DNA of 64,000 nt from assembly GCA_018066805.1 (NCBI GenBank), contig JAGPVX010000029.1:1-64000 (forward strand), in the 5' to 3' direction. The translations under genes were made by a program, and so were the position numbers. A model generated the notes under the pieces. That model was not told the origin of the DNA and ran no database searches. It saw only the letters and a program-made list of their open reading frames with translations. Below, piece after piece: positions 29,404-38,359 of this stretch (positions within the stretch are counted from its first letter, which is position 1; each line of letters opens with the position of its first letter). Origin of the DNA: Paraperlucidibaca sp. GTDB lineage: Bacteria; Pseudomonadota; Gammaproteobacteria; Pseudomonadales; Moraxellaceae.

Positions 29404-30075
29404 TTATGCCCAATGAATGGCTGAGCTTTTGTGAGCTCGTAAAAATGTATTGGTTTGTGAGAAATGTCGGCAGCCAAACCAGCCGCCGCGATTTGCGGCT
29501 AATGGCGAGGGATGCGCCGCCGTTAATACATGATGGCGTTGGCGATCGATTAAGCGGCCTTTGCGCTGGGCATAGGCGCCCCATAGTAAAAACACGATGC
29601 CCTCGCGCTGATCATTGAGCGCGCTAATGGCCGCATCAGTGAACTTCTCCCAGCCTTGCTTTTGATGTGATGCAGCCTCGCCTGCGCGCACTGTCAGCAC
29701 GCTATTGAGTAGCAACACACCCTGCTCAGCCCAGCGCGATAAATCACCTGAATCTGGTGCAGAAACATTTAAATCCGAGCTTATTTCTCGGAAGATATTT
29801 CGCAGTGACGGAGGAAGAGTCTGCCCTTCCGGCACAGAAAAACTCAGACCTTGAGCTTGGCCATCGCCGTGATAGGGGTCTTGGCCAATAATCACCACGC
29901 GCACATCGGCAAATAACGTGGCCTGAAAAGCGGCAAAACGTAATTGGTTAGGCGGGTAAATTTGCTGGCCAGCTTCGCGCTCAGCCTCTAGAAACAGCTG
30001 CAACTGCTGCATATAAGGCTGATCAAACTCCACACCTAAGTGTGCCTGCCAGCAAGTCGGCAGAGCCGCTACCAT
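29404..30075 (-). CDS. ung: Uracil-DNA glycosylase
   Basis: Removes uracil from DNA at the first step of base-excision repair. The catalytic Asp66 lies in IGQDPYHGDGQAQG and the catalytic His188 in HPSPLAANRGGWFG. The 223 residues match family-1 enzymes. The start overlaps the upstream TetR gene by 7 bases, so the two are probably co-transcribed. Confidence 0.97.
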   Translation of the reverse strand: MVAALPTCWQAHLGVEFDQPYMQQLQLFLEAEREAGQQIYPPNQLRFAAFQATLFADVRVVIIGQDPYHGDGQAQGLSFSVPEGQTLPPSLRNIFREISSDLNVSAPDSGDLSRWAEQGVLLLNSVLTVRAGEAASHQKQGWEKFTDAAISALNDQREGIVFLLWGAYAQRKGRLIDRQRHHVLTAAHPSPLAANRGGWFGCRHFSQTNTFLRAHKSSAIHWA

Positions 30076-30740
30076 AAGCCATGCACTTGATACGCCAAGG
30101 CCTCACGTATCCAACCGTCACGATGACTTGCCGAGCTGTGAATCAAACCCTCGTACTCAATTCGGCGCACCGTGGCTAATAAAGATTTTGCCGCCTGCTC
30201 TTGATTAGCCAGACTAACGCGCGCCAGGCAAGGCTGCAGTAATTTAAGCCACTCCAATGCCATATGCCGCACGGCCGCTTGTAGCTCAGCATCGTGCAAT
30301 GCGGCATACCAAAATGCATATTCCATGACTAAATGTTCGCGATGCTTATTCAGCCTTAGCTCAATAAACTCTGCTGCGAGATCAATCAAAATTGCTTCAA
30401 GTGCATCTCGGTCAGCATCATTTGGTAGCGCAGCCATTTGCTCATAGGCCCGCTGCCAAAATGGCCGAGTAAATTGCGCCAACGACTCTTCAGCAAAAAG
30501 CTGAAACGACTGGATAAGCAGCTCTTGGATATCTTTGAAGTAATACGTCGTGGAGGCCAGTGGCACGCCTGCTGCTTTGGCCACCGCACGATGCTTAACA
30601 CCGCGCACGCCATCGGCCAATACAACCTGCCAAGTGGCACGTAAAATGGTGGTGCGGCGCTCTTCACCGCGCGCTTGGCGATGTACTGCCACCGCCTCGG
30701 GCTCGTCAGAATTGTCTGTTGCAGTCTGTGATGTAGTCAT
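30069..30740 (-). CDS. TetR-family transcriptional regulator
   Basis: A 223-residue repressor-like protein. The N-terminal helix-turn-helix (about residues 28-75) includes ILRATWQVVLADGVRGVKHR and AVAKAAGVPLASTTYYFKD, the TetR recognition-helix region. The C-terminal domain is helical and non-conserved, as expected for the ligand-binding part. Its ligand and targets are unknown. It overlaps ung by 7 bases and is downstream of the OmpA gene's terminator. A 20-residue acidic, threonine-rich leader precedes the DNA-binding domain. Confidence 0.85.
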   Translation of the reverse strand: MTTSQTATDNSDEPEAVAVHRQARGEERRTTILRATWQVVLADGVRGVKHRAVAKAAGVPLASTTYYFKDIQELLIQSFQLFAEESLAQFTRPFWQRAYEQMAALPNDADRDALEAILIDLAAEFIELRLNKHREHLVMEYAFWYAALHDAELQAAVRHMALEWLKLLQPCLARVSLANQEQAAKSLLATVRRIEYEGLIHSSASHRDGWIREALAYQVHGLW

Positions 30741-30775
30741 AGCGCGCTAAAGTATAAGAACTTGCACGCAGAAAC

Positions 30776-30803
30776 AAGAAAGGGCCCCGAAGGACCCTTT
30801 CTT
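30776..30803 (-). terminator. Terminator after the OmpA-family gene
   Basis: AAGAAAGGG pairs with CCCTTTCTT around a short inner pair and a UUCG-type loop as read on the minus strand. It lies 19 bases past the stop of the OmpA-family gene and should end its transcript. Confidence 0.85.
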
Positions 30804-30821
30804 ATTTTGCGAGTGACACCC

Positions 30822-31955
30822 TTACTTTTGGATGCGGAACTCTACACGGCGGTTCAGCTCACGGCCGGACTCATTGTCGTTGCTAGCAACTGGGCGAGTT
30901 TCGCCGTAGCCAACTGCTTGCAGACGGCTAGCTTCGATACCATAGCCAACTAAGTAATCACGCACTTCATTGGCACGATCACGTGACAATTTCAGATTGT
31001 AAGAATCGCTACCGCGGCTGTCGGTGTGACCAGCAACAGTGATGCGAGCTGAGCTATCTGAGCGCAAGAAAGCAACGGCATTTTCCATCAAACGCTGGGC
31101 GTTTGTAGTCAAACGAGCAGAGTCAAACTCAAACGTGATATCGCGCATCACCAATGTTTGCTCAACAACGCAGCCATTGCCATCAACTTTAGCGCCAGCA
31201 GGTGTGTTAGGGCACTTATCGGAAGAATTGATCACGCCATCGCCATCGTCATCAACACTAACTGGCTCAGGAGCCACTTCTTGAATAACAACGCGCTCAA
31301 CTGGCACTTCTTTGATAACAATCTTCTCAACTGGCACTTCTTTGATAACAACTTCTGGTTCACGGTTGCCAATGGCCATTTCAAGACCTAGGCCAGCGCG
31401 GTAATCGATTTTGCCGTCGGTGCTAGTGCTGCCTTCGCTGTAATCGTCATACACAGCGCGCAATTCGCCACGAAGACGCAGTGCATCTAGGCCAAATAGG
31501 CTTTTGGTAAAACCAGCACCAACGTTGACGTATGGGGTGATTTTGTCGCGGCCTGGCACGTCGTTATAAACGCCGCCAATACCTGCCAACAGGTAAGGAG
31601 TGAACTCAGAGCGTTGGCCAAAGGCGTATTGAAGATCAACACCTAAGCCAGTTTGATAGTAATCAGTACCATTACTGCTACCCGTTTCGATGGTGTCACC
31701 GAAGAACTGACCTTCAACCCACAAGTTGTCTGTTAAGCGCTGACCAACACCTGCTTGATAACCGAAGCTGTCGCCGGACTTTTTCGTGTTTGTGCGATCT
31801 TTGTCTGCGCTGAGGTAGAAGCCACCAAAGTAGACGTAATTATCGTAAGAGCTGCCTGTTTCTTCTTCAGCAGCAAAGGCAGTGCCTGTCGCAGCCAAAA
31901 CGGCGGCGGCAATCGCACCACGCACAAGATATGCAGATTTAAACGATGTAGTCAT
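30822..31955 (-). CDS. OmpA-family outer membrane protein
   Basis: A 377-residue protein with a signal peptide (cleaved after GTAFA), an eight-strand beta-barrel-like region (about 35-197), a repeat linker, a thrombospondin type 3-like calcium loop (DDDGDGVINSSDKCPNTPAG, 235-254), and a C-terminal OmpA domain (about 266-377) with the peptidoglycan-binding pattern GHTDSRGSDSYNLKLSRDRA. It anchors the outer membrane to the wall. The GAGGA ribosome site precedes the ATG at 31953-31955. Likely highly expressed; monocistronic with its own terminator. Confidence 0.93.
   Translation of the reverse strand: MTTSFKSAYLVRGAIAAAVLAATGTAFAAEEETGSSYDNYVYFGGFYLSADKDRTNTKKSGDSFGYQAGVGQRLTDNLWVEGQFFGDTIETGSSNGTDYYQTGLGVDLQYAFGQRSEFTPYLLAGIGGVYNDVPGRDKITPYVNVGAGFTKSLFGLDALRLRGELRAVYDDYSEGSTSTDGKIDYRAGLGLEMAIGNREPEVVIKEVPVEKIVIKEVPVERVVIQEVAPEPVSVDDDGDGVINSSDKCPNTPAGAKVDGNGCVVEQTLVMRDITFEFDSARLTTNAQRLMENAVAFLRSDSSARITVAGHTDSRGSDSYNLKLSRDRANEVRDYLVGYGIEASRLQAVGYGETRPVASNDNESGRELNRRVEFRIQK
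31260..31349 (-). repeat. Three 30-base repeats in the OmpA-family gene
   Basis: Three in-frame units encode VIKEVPVEKI, VIKEVPVERV and VIQEVAPEPV (residues 203-232), joining barrel and C-terminal domain. The first two units are nearly identical at the DNA level, so copy number could vary between strains. Confidence 0.85.
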
Positions 31956-32072
31956 GGCGAATCCTCATGGAAAATCAGGTAAATACAAAATTCTGGCGCA
32001 AGATTAGCCGAAACTCATCACGCGGTATACATACGGTTTACAACATAACAACAAAAAACCCAAGGTCATTGG

Positions 32073-32888
32073 TCAGCCTTTTCGTTTCTCGCTATCTTTC
32101 AATGTGGCGAGTAAGGCATCCATACGCTCGCCTAAATAGCGTTGCGTGGCTTTTTCCATGGCGGCAGAAACCTCTGCTGCTACAGCCATGTCGGCGATTG
32201 GCCGCAATCGCCAAATCACATCAGCCATATGCGGTATTTCGCTGGCTGCGGGCATGGCTTTATTACCTTGCGGCTCAAAGACATGACGCACCACAAGCTG
32301 CAGTAAAGCGTTGGCGACCTGCTCCACATTGGCGCGCACGCCGGCCAAAATATCTAGCAAGTCCATCAAAGGCACGCCTAGTTTAGCCAACTCAACACCG
32401 GCATTAAATAGGCGAGGACTGGGCACTTTAAAGCGAGGCCCATCGATCATGATGAGTTTTAAGCTGGCTGCTTTGGCTAGCGCTTCTGGGCTCATTTGGC
32501 GAGGGAAAAACGCCATTAACTCGCTAAGCTCGTAATACGCCGGCACATCTTCAGACCATGGCGAGGTGATTGCCTGCTCTAGGCCTAGCAGCTGGCGTAG
32601 ATCATGACCTTTTTCCCATGCGTCGATCAGCTCGGCAATATTGCCGAGGCTATAGCCTCGAGCTAATAAAGGGCCAATTACACGTAGTCGTGCTAAATGC
32701 GCATCGCTGTAAATACCGGTGCGGCCGCGAATCTCAGGCGGTGGAATCAAGCCTTTGTCTTGATACGCGCGAACATTACGCACGGTCATACCAGCCGTCT
32801 GCGATAGCTCATCGATAGTGAATTCGCGTGCTGGGGCAATGACTGGGATTGCCTCACTTAATGATGTTGTCTTCTGCGAATCGGTCAT
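32073..32888 (-). CDS. MerR-family transcriptional regulator
   Basis: The N-terminal MerR helix-turn-helix (about residues 24-93) reads FTIDELSQTAGMTVRNVRAY, then QDKGLIPPPEIRGRTGIYSD. The remaining 170 residues are helical with no cysteine pair or drug-binding motif, so the signal is unknown. I use the ATG at 32886-32888 because AGAGG is 5 bases upstream; a TTG 7 codons earlier is possible. The gene lies after the fadB terminator and before an OmpA gene, both on the same strand. Confidence 0.85.
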   Translation of the reverse strand: MTDSQKTTSLSEAIPVIAPAREFTIDELSQTAGMTVRNVRAYQDKGLIPPPEIRGRTGIYSDAHLARLRVIGPLLARGYSLGNIAELIDAWEKGHDLRQLLGLEQAITSPWSEDVPAYYELSELMAFFPRQMSPEALAKAASLKLIMIDGPRFKVPSPRLFNAGVELAKLGVPLMDLLDILAGVRANVEQVANALLQLVVRHVFEPQGNKAMPAASEIPHMADVIWRLRPIADMAVAAEVSAAMEKATQRYLGERMDALLATLKDSEKRKG

Positions 32889-32963
32889 CGGCCTCTGCTC
32901 AGCGGGCAAGTCGTCTTGTTATTCAAGTGTCCTAGCTTACGCCAAAGCCATCGCGCGGACAAA

Positions 32964-33001
32964 GAAAAAGACCCGAGCTTTGAAGGCACCGGGTCTTTTT
33001 C
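32964..33001 (-). terminator. Terminator after the fadB-like gene
   Basis: A perfect 12-pair hairpin, GAAAAAGACCCG with CGGGTCTTTTTC, with a 14-base loop. It is 47 bases past the stop of the gene at 33049 on the minus strand. Confidence 0.9.
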
Positions 33002-33048
33002 ATTCAGCGTGAATGCTCAAACTTCACACTTTTAACACCGCGAGTAAA

Positions 33049-35223
33049 TTACTCGAATGTTTTGCCGCTAGCGGCCATGTCGCGCAGCAATTGCGGTGGT
33101 GTAAAGCGCTCGCCAAACTTGGCCGCAAACGCATCTGCACGCTCAACAAACTCAGCCACACCAACGTAGTTGATGTACTGCAATACGCCACCAGTCCATG
33201 GCGCCATGCCGATACCGAATACCGAGCCGATGTTAGCGTCAGCAACTGAGGTCAATACACCTTCTTCGAAGCAGCGAGCCGACTCAATGGCTTGGCGATA
33301 GAGTAGACGTGCTTGCAGCTCTTCGAACTCAACATCAGCAATGGCGATTTTGTCTGCCTTAGTGAAGTGCTCAACCAAGCCTGGCCAGATAACTTTTTTG
33401 CCGCCTTCTGGGTAGTCGTAGAAGCCTTTACCGGCTTTCTTACCGAAGCGGCCGAACTCATCCATCATGCGATCGTTAATCGGATCGGCTGGATGAGCTG
33501 GCAATGTTTTGCCCTCTTCCGCCAAATCTTTGATGGTCTGAGTGCGCACTTTGCGGCCCAAGTCCAAGCTGACTTCATCGGTGATGGCCAAAGGACCAAC
33601 AGGCATGCCGGCTTGCGCAGCGGCCTGCTCGATGCTGATTGGGTGATAGCCCTCTGCAAGCATGGCGATACCTTCCATGATGAAAGTACCGAACACGCGT
33701 GAGGTGAAGAAGCCGCGTGAGTCATTAACCACGATTGGCGTTTTGCGGATTTGCAGAACGAAATCGAAGGCCTTAGCCAAAGCGGCATCGGAAGTTTCAT
33801 CACCACGGATGATTTCGACCAATGGCATTTTGTCGACCGGCGAGAAGAAGTGCAGACCAATATAATTGGCTGGCTTTTTCGAGGCTTTCGCCAAACCGGT
33901 GATAGGCAATGTTGAGGTGTTCGAGCACATCAGGAAGTCAGGCAGCGCATTGGCTTCGGCCAACTCAGTAGCCTTGGCTTTGATGGCACGATCTTCAAAC
34001 ACAGCTTCAACGACGATGTCGCAGCCGGCGAGATCGGTGTGGCTATCGGTGGTGCTGATCAAGGCTAGTGTTGCTGCTGCTTTCTCGGCAGTCATACGGC
34101 CTTTGCTAACACGCTTGTCGAGCAAACCCTTGGTGTAGGCTTTGCCGCGCTCAGCCGCTTCCGAAGTTTGGTCTAACAACACCACTTCAATGCCGACCAT
34201 TGCTGAAACATAAGCAATGCCCTGACCCATCATGCCAGCGCCCAAAATACCGACTTTCTTGGCCTTCCAGACAGGATAAGTTTCTTTGCTTGGACGTGAA
34301 CCGCCACCATTGATCTTCTGTAAGTCGAAGAAGAAGGCTTTGATCTGGTTTTTCGCCTGCTTGCCAGTAGCGAGCTTAACAAAATAACGCGACTCAATTT
34401 TCAGAGCGTTATCGAAATCAACTTGTGCGCCTTCAACCACGGCCGACATGATGGCTTTCGGGGCTGGGTAGTTAGCATTTTTGGTTTGCTTACGCAGGTT
34501 GGCTGGGAAGGCAGGTAAGTTCATTGCCAAAGCAGGCGTTGAAGGCGTACCGCCGGGCATTTTATAGCCCGACTTGTCCCAAGGCTGTTGCGCGCTTGGG
34601 TTGGCTTTAATCCATGCACGTGCTTTTGCCAGCATGTCATCGGCATCGCTTGCTAGCTCATCGATAAGGCCTGTGGACTGAGCTTTCTCAGCCTTCATGC
34701 GTGGACCTTGCATGAGCACGCTCATTAAGGCGTTTTGGATGCCCAGCATGCGCGTAACACGTGTTAGACCACCGCCACCTGGCAATAGGCCTAGCGATAC
34801 TTCTGGCAAGCCGAACTCTGCTTTAGTGCCGCCGATCGCTACGCGATGGTGACATGCCAAAGCGATTTCTAAACCACCGCCCAATGCTGTGCCGTTCATT
34901 GCTGCGACAACAGGCTTACCTAAAGTTTCTAGGCCGCGTAGTTGACGATGCATTTCTTTCAACTCAGCCGCAAGCTTGGGAGCATCGGCTGGTGTGGCTT
35001 GAATTAGAAGGCGTAAGTCACCGCCGGCGAAAAAGGTTTTTTTCGCTGAAGTTAAAATAACACCAGCAATGTCGGCTTTCTCGGCGATCAAACGATCGAC
35101 AGTTTCACCCATGGATTTTTGGTACAGGGCGTTCATGGTGTTGGCCGACTGGTTAGGGTCGTCCATGGTCAAGATGACAATATTGTCGGCATCTTTTTCC
35201 CAGCGAATGGAGCTCTGGCTCAT
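33049..35223 (-). CDS. fadB: Multifunctional fatty acid oxidation protein, enoyl-CoA hydratase / 3-hydroxyacyl-CoA dehydrogenase
   Basis: Alpha subunit of beta-oxidation. The N-terminal crotonase domain carries GTALGGGLEIALACHHRVA and FGLPEVSLGLLPGGGG, with both hydratase glutamates. The NAD domain begins with VGILGAGMMGQGIAY (around residue 330) and the dehydrogenase motif HFFSPVDKMPLVEI. The 724 residues match FadB/FadJ. The thiolase gene lies 68 bases upstream, so the pair forms a fadAB-type operon. It is closer to the FadJ/FadB type used by Pseudomonas and Alcanivorax relatives; the symbol is by function. Confidence 0.93.
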   Translation of the reverse strand: MSQSSIRWEKDADNIVILTMDDPNQSANTMNALYQKSMGETVDRLIAEKADIAGVILTSAKKTFFAGGDLRLLIQATPADAPKLAAELKEMHRQLRGLETLGKPVVAAMNGTALGGGLEIALACHHRVAIGGTKAEFGLPEVSLGLLPGGGGLTRVTRMLGIQNALMSVLMQGPRMKAEKAQSTGLIDELASDADDMLAKARAWIKANPSAQQPWDKSGYKMPGGTPSTPALAMNLPAFPANLRKQTKNANYPAPKAIMSAVVEGAQVDFDNALKIESRYFVKLATGKQAKNQIKAFFFDLQKINGGGSRPSKETYPVWKAKKVGILGAGMMGQGIAYVSAMVGIEVVLLDQTSEAAERGKAYTKGLLDKRVSKGRMTAEKAAATLALISTTDSHTDLAGCDIVVEAVFEDRAIKAKATELAEANALPDFLMCSNTSTLPITGLAKASKKPANYIGLHFFSPVDKMPLVEIIRGDETSDAALAKAFDFVLQIRKTPIVVNDSRGFFTSRVFGTFIMEGIAMLAEGYHPISIEQAAAQAGMPVGPLAITDEVSLDLGRKVRTQTIKDLAEEGKTLPAHPADPINDRMMDEFGRFGKKAGKGFYDYPEGGKKVIWPGLVEHFTKADKIAIADVEFEELQARLLYRQAIESARCFEEGVLTSVADANIGSVFGIGMAPWTGGVLQYINYVGVAEFVERADAFAAKFGERFTPPQLLRDMAASGKTFE

Positions 35224-35291
35224 AATCGTTCTCTCAATAATGTGTGGCGGGCCGGCTAAATATCGGCGCGCTAAAAGTCATAGACCGTGGA

Positions 35292-36503
35292 TTACACGCG
35301 CTCGATGATGGTGGCAATCCCCATGCCGCCGCCGACGCAGAGCGTGGCCAAGCCGCGCTTTAGGCCGCGACGCTCAAGCTCATCGAGCAAGGTGCTAACG
35401 ATCATGCAGCCGGTTGCACCCAGTGGGTGACCCATGGCAATCGCGCCGCCATTGACGTTGGTGATGTCGTGCGAAATGTCCATGTCTTTCATAAAGCGCA
35501 TGGCAACGGCCGCGAAAGCTTCGTTGATTTCCCACAGATCGATGTCTGCAGCCGTTAAGCCAGCTTTCGCCAAGGCTTTGCGTGCAGCTGGTGCTGGACC
35601 AGTAAGCATGATGGTGGGATCGGCGCCGCTAACCGCTGTTGCGATAATGCGTGCACGTGGAGTCAAACCAAGCTTTTTGCCAGTGGCTTCGTTGCCAATG
35701 AGCATGAGGGCTGCGCCATCGACAATGCCTGATGAGTTGGCTGCAGTGTGCACGTGATCGATTTTTTCGACCCAGTGGTACTTCTGCAATGCCACGGCGT
35801 TGAAGCCGCCCATTTCGCCCATCATCATGAATGATGGTTGCAGGCCGGCCAGTTTCTCTACTGTGGAGTCAGGCTTGATGAACTCATCTTCGACCAAAAT
35901 ATCGAGGCCGTTCATGTCTTTAACTGGCACTACGGAGCCTTTAAAATAGCCCTTTGCACGAGCATTCGCCGCACGCTTTTGTGATTCGACAGCAAATGTG
36001 TCGATATCAGTACGGCTAAAGCCTTCGAGTGTGGCGATCAAGTCGGCGCCAATGCCCTGTGGCACGAAACCAGTTTCTAAGTTGATCGCTGGATCCATCG
36101 CCCAGGCGCCGCCATCAGAACCCATGGGGATGCGTGACATGCACTCAACACCGCCAACGACGACTAGATCTTCAAAGCCCGAGCGCACTTTCATCGCACC
36201 GATGTTTACTGCTTCAAGACCTGAAGCACAGAAACGATTGAGCTGTACGCCGGCTGTTTCGTGCGGCCAATGTGCGGCCAATGCTGATGTTTTTGCAACG
36301 TCGGCACCTTGATCGCCAACGGGTGTTACGCAACCGAGCACTACGTCATCGACATAGTTTACAAATTCGGCGCCGTTACGGGCTTCCAAGGCTTTCATCA
36401 AGCCAACGACTAGGTCGACTGGCTTGGTCGTGTGTAATGAACCGTCTTTCTTACCTTTGCCACGCGGAGTGCGTACGGCATCAAAAATCAGGGCTTCCGT
36501 CAT
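35292..36503 (-). CDS. Acetyl-CoA acetyltransferase (thiolase)
   Basis: Thiolase of 403 residues for the last step of beta-oxidation. The nucleophile is Cys92 in [12 protein letters not shown]; the C-terminal His in [12 protein letters not shown] and Cys in TLCVGGGMG complete the site. I take the ATG at 36501-36503, with GAGGA about 9 bases upstream. A reading 11 codons longer adds unlikely residues from the T-run. It is first in an operon with the fadB-like gene; the leader holds a terminator-like hairpin (36526-36558). Confidence 0.93.
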   Translation of the reverse strand: MTEALIFDAVRTPRGKGKKDGSLHTTKPVDLVVGLMKALEARNGAEFVNYVDDVVLGCVTPVGDQGADVAKTSALAAHWPHETAGVQLNRFCASGLEAVNIGAMKVRSGFEDLVVVGGVECMSRIPMGSDGGAWAMDPAINLETGFVPQGIGADLIATLEGFSRTDIDTFAVESQKRAANARAKGYFKGSVVPVKDMNGLDILVEDEFIKPDSTVEKLAGLQPSFMMMGEMGGFNAVALQKYHWVEKIDHVHTAANSSGIVDGAALMLIGNEATGKKLGLTPRARIIATAVSGADPTIMLTGPAPAARKALAKAGLTAADIDLWEINEAFAAVAMRFMKDMDISHDITNVNGGAIAMGHPLGATGCMIVSTLLDELERRGLKRGLATLCVGGGMGIATIIERV

Positions 36504-36525
36504 GGTGGAATGTCCTCGTTGTATG

Positions 36526-36558
36526 AAAAAAAACACCCAATGACTTCATAGTCATTGG
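36526..36558 (-). terminator. Terminator-like hairpin in the thiolase leader
   Basis: Read on the minus strand, CCAATGAC and GTCATTGG form an 8-pair stem with a 6-base loop, followed by GGTG and a T8 run. No minus-strand gene lies upstream within 200 bases, so it sits inside the thiolase leader, 23 bases before the ATG. It may be an attenuator, or a fortuitous structure. Confidence 0.6.
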
Positions 36559-36608
36559 CGTGATACCGACTGTCGGACGCTTTGGACTTGCATGCAATGA
36601 CGGAAGAC

Positions 36609-36633
36609 GACATTTTCGCTGACGAAAACAGTC
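36609..36633. repeat. Imperfect inverted repeat upstream of the thiolase operon
   Basis: TTTTCG and CGAAAA flank a CTGA loop, with outer GAC / GTC arms. It lies about 105 bases before the thiolase start and could be an operator for its promoter; the regulator is unknown. The rest of 36560-36709 holds only a short CCGAC-T-GTCGG palindrome (36566-36576) and no gene. Confidence 0.4.
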
Positions 36634-36709
36634 ATCGCAGGCTTATTTGGCTTGGCAAGGCAAGTTGCGTGGGTTACAACAGCGTTAGTAATCAACGAGG
36701 AGATGGAAC

Positions 36710-37018
36710 ATGAGTGAGGCACGGTTCACTAGCTTTCGCGAGTTTTATCCGTTTTATTTACAAGAACATAGCAATAAGACTTGCCGCCGCCTGCACTTTA
36801 TTGGCACATCGCTAGTGCTTGCTTTGCTGGTTGCAGTGCTGATTACTGGCAATTGGGTATGGCTTTGGGCATTTCCAGTGATTGGCTATGGCTTTGCCTG
36901 GGTCGGCCACTACGTTTACGAGAAAAATCGCCCCGCGACTTTTAAGTATCCGTTCTACAGCTTTATGGGCGACTTCGTGATGTACAAGGATATTTGGCTA
37001 GGCCGGCTGAGCATTTAG
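36710..37018 (+). CDS. Mpo1-like (DUF962) membrane protein
   Basis: A 102-residue protein of the DUF962/Mpo1 type: the opening FTSFREFYPFYLQEHSNKTC and RRLHFIGTSLVL, two to three membrane segments, GWVGHYVYEKNRPATF-like text (here AWVGHYVYEKNRPATF) and FMGDFVMYKDIWLG. Yeast Mpo1 oxidises 2-hydroxy fatty acids in sphingoid-base breakdown; the bacterial substrate is unknown. The histidine residues in HxxxxN-type spots are retained. An AGGAG ribosome site lies upstream of the ATG. It overlaps nqrM tail-to-tail by 4 bases. Confidence 0.88.
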   Translation: MSEARFTSFREFYPFYLQEHSNKTCRRLHFIGTSLVLALLVAVLITGNWVWLWAFPVIGYGFAWVGHYVYEKNRPATFKYPFYSFMGDFVMYKDIWLGRLSI

Positions 37019-37251
37019 CGCGCCGGACGGCCTAGCTCAGCAGCAGTCTTAGTGATAGTGCGCGCGGCGGGCTCAGTCTCACACAGAGCAGGGTTATCGC
37101 CGCATATTGGGCACTCGCCATCGCGCATGCCCAAACGGTTTAAGCCGCCACACGAGCCCTTAATGGGTTCGCGACCGCCCATCACGCCAACGGCCATACC
37201 GACCACAACCAGCACAATAACGACAAAACTAATCAAAAATAAGCTCAACAT
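37015..37251 (-). CDS. nqrM: Na+-NQR maturation protein NqrM
   Basis: Small single-span protein (78 residues) needed to assemble Na+-translocating NADH:quinone reductase, thought to deliver iron to the NqrD/NqrE metal centre. An N-terminal membrane helix (residues 3-23) is followed by Cys34, Cys47, Cys50 and Cys57 in GSCGGL and GECPICGDNPALC, the NqrM cysteine pattern. It lies at the end of the nqr operon after apbE, 0 bases from its stop. Confidence 0.93.
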   Translation of the reverse strand: MLSLFLISFVVIVLVVVGMAVGVMGGREPIKGSCGGLNRLGMRDGECPICGDNPALCETEPAARTITKTAAELGRPAR

Positions 37252-38358
37252 TTATTCGTCTCCAGTGCCACTCGCGACCGGCAAATACTCTTTAAATGCT
37301 GCCGAGTGGCGAGCAACAAAACTGTCACCCTTGCGCTCAATAACATAGATTGCTAAACCTAAAGTGTCAGCGACTGACAGAGCAACATCGGGTGCCAATA
37401 CATTAAGCGCAGTGGCCCAAGCATCAGCCAAAGTGGCATCGGTGGCCACTGGCGAAATCACCGTTACTGACACACCGCTATGGGTAATTGGCTTACCTGT
37501 ACGGGCATCAATAGTGTGCGAGTAGCGCACGCCATTACGCTCGAAAAAGTTGCGATAAGAGCCCGAAGTCGACAGCGAACCATCACCTAAAGTAACCAGC
37601 TGCTCAGCATTACCGCTGCCATCGGGGCGCTCAATGGCAATGCGCCAAGCCGAGCCATCTGCGCGCTGACCACGGGCTTTGAGCGTGCCAGCAACACTGA
37701 TCAGGTAATCACTTATGCCAAGCTCTTGCAAGGCGGCGCTGAGTTCATCGACAGCAGCACCCTCACCTACCGATGATAAATCGATACTGACGGCTTTGAG
37801 CTTTTGCGCGCGATTAAGCTTGCTCTCAAGCTGCACAAACTGCCAACCAACATTGGCTCTAGCTTGGGCAATGGCTGCGTCTGACGGCACAGTCGTTGCT
37901 TTGCCTGCCGCACCGAAACCCCAGAGGTTCACTAAAGGCGCAACCGTAATATCGTAGGCATTAGCTGCCGCTGAAAGCGATGTCATCTGCGCGCTAACTT
38001 GCAGCGCACGGCTTAGCGCATGCTGCAAAGGTGGGCTGATATCGTGCCAGCTGCCAACGCTGGCACGGTTAAAACGCATAAGCTCAGTTGTTGGCTGATA
38101 AGTCGAAAGTACATCATTGACCGCATCTAAGCGCTTTTGCAAAGCAGCTTGAAGTTGCTCATTGCTCATGTTCGCCGGTAATGCCGCTAAGCTGACCTGC
38201 CAGGCCATTGAGCGATAAGCAACGCCAGAGACACGAATGGTCGGTGCCATGGCCTCTTTAACACTCGATTCCGGCGCAGCTGCCGGCTGGCAAGCAGCCA
38301 ACGTCATGCTGAGCGCAAGGCTCATCCCAACAAATAGCGCGCGATGAGCCTGCTGCAC
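37252..38358 (-). CDS. apbE: FAD:protein FMN transferase (lipoprotein ApbE)
   Basis: Attaches FMN by a phosphoester to threonines of NqrB and NqrC. Start chosen at the GTG 38356-38358 because GGAGG lies 5 bases upstream and gives a lipoprotein signal peptide with lipobox LAAC (Cys23). Downstream motifs TIDARTGKPITHSG and TLADAWATALNVL are those of ApbE. The protein has 368 residues. It starts 1 base after the nqrF stop, so is co-expressed with its substrates; a longer ATG-started reading would overlap nqrF. Confidence 0.94.
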   Translation of the reverse strand: MQQAHRALFVGMSLALSMTLAACQPAAAPESSVKEAMAPTIRVSGVAYRSMAWQVSLAALPANMSNEQLQAALQKRLDAVNDVLSTYQPTTELMRFNRASVGSWHDISPPLQHALSRALQVSAQMTSLSAAANAYDITVAPLVNLWGFGAAGKATTVPSDAAIAQARANVGWQFVQLESKLNRAQKLKAVSIDLSSVGEGAAVDELSAALQELGISDYLISVAGTLKARGQRADGSAWRIAIERPDGSGNAEQLVTLGDGSLSTSGSYRNFFERNGVRYSHTIDARTGKPITHSGVSVTVISPVATDATLADAWATALNVLAPDVALSVADTLGLAIYVIERKGDSFVARHSAAFKEYLPVASGTGDE

Positions 38359-38359
38359 A

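Noticed and set aside
35292..36503. Beta-ketoadipyl-CoA thiolase (PcaF) in place of a fatty-acid thiolase.
   Set aside because: The adjacent fadB-like gene on the same strand supports beta-oxidation; no aromatic ring-cleavage genes are near.
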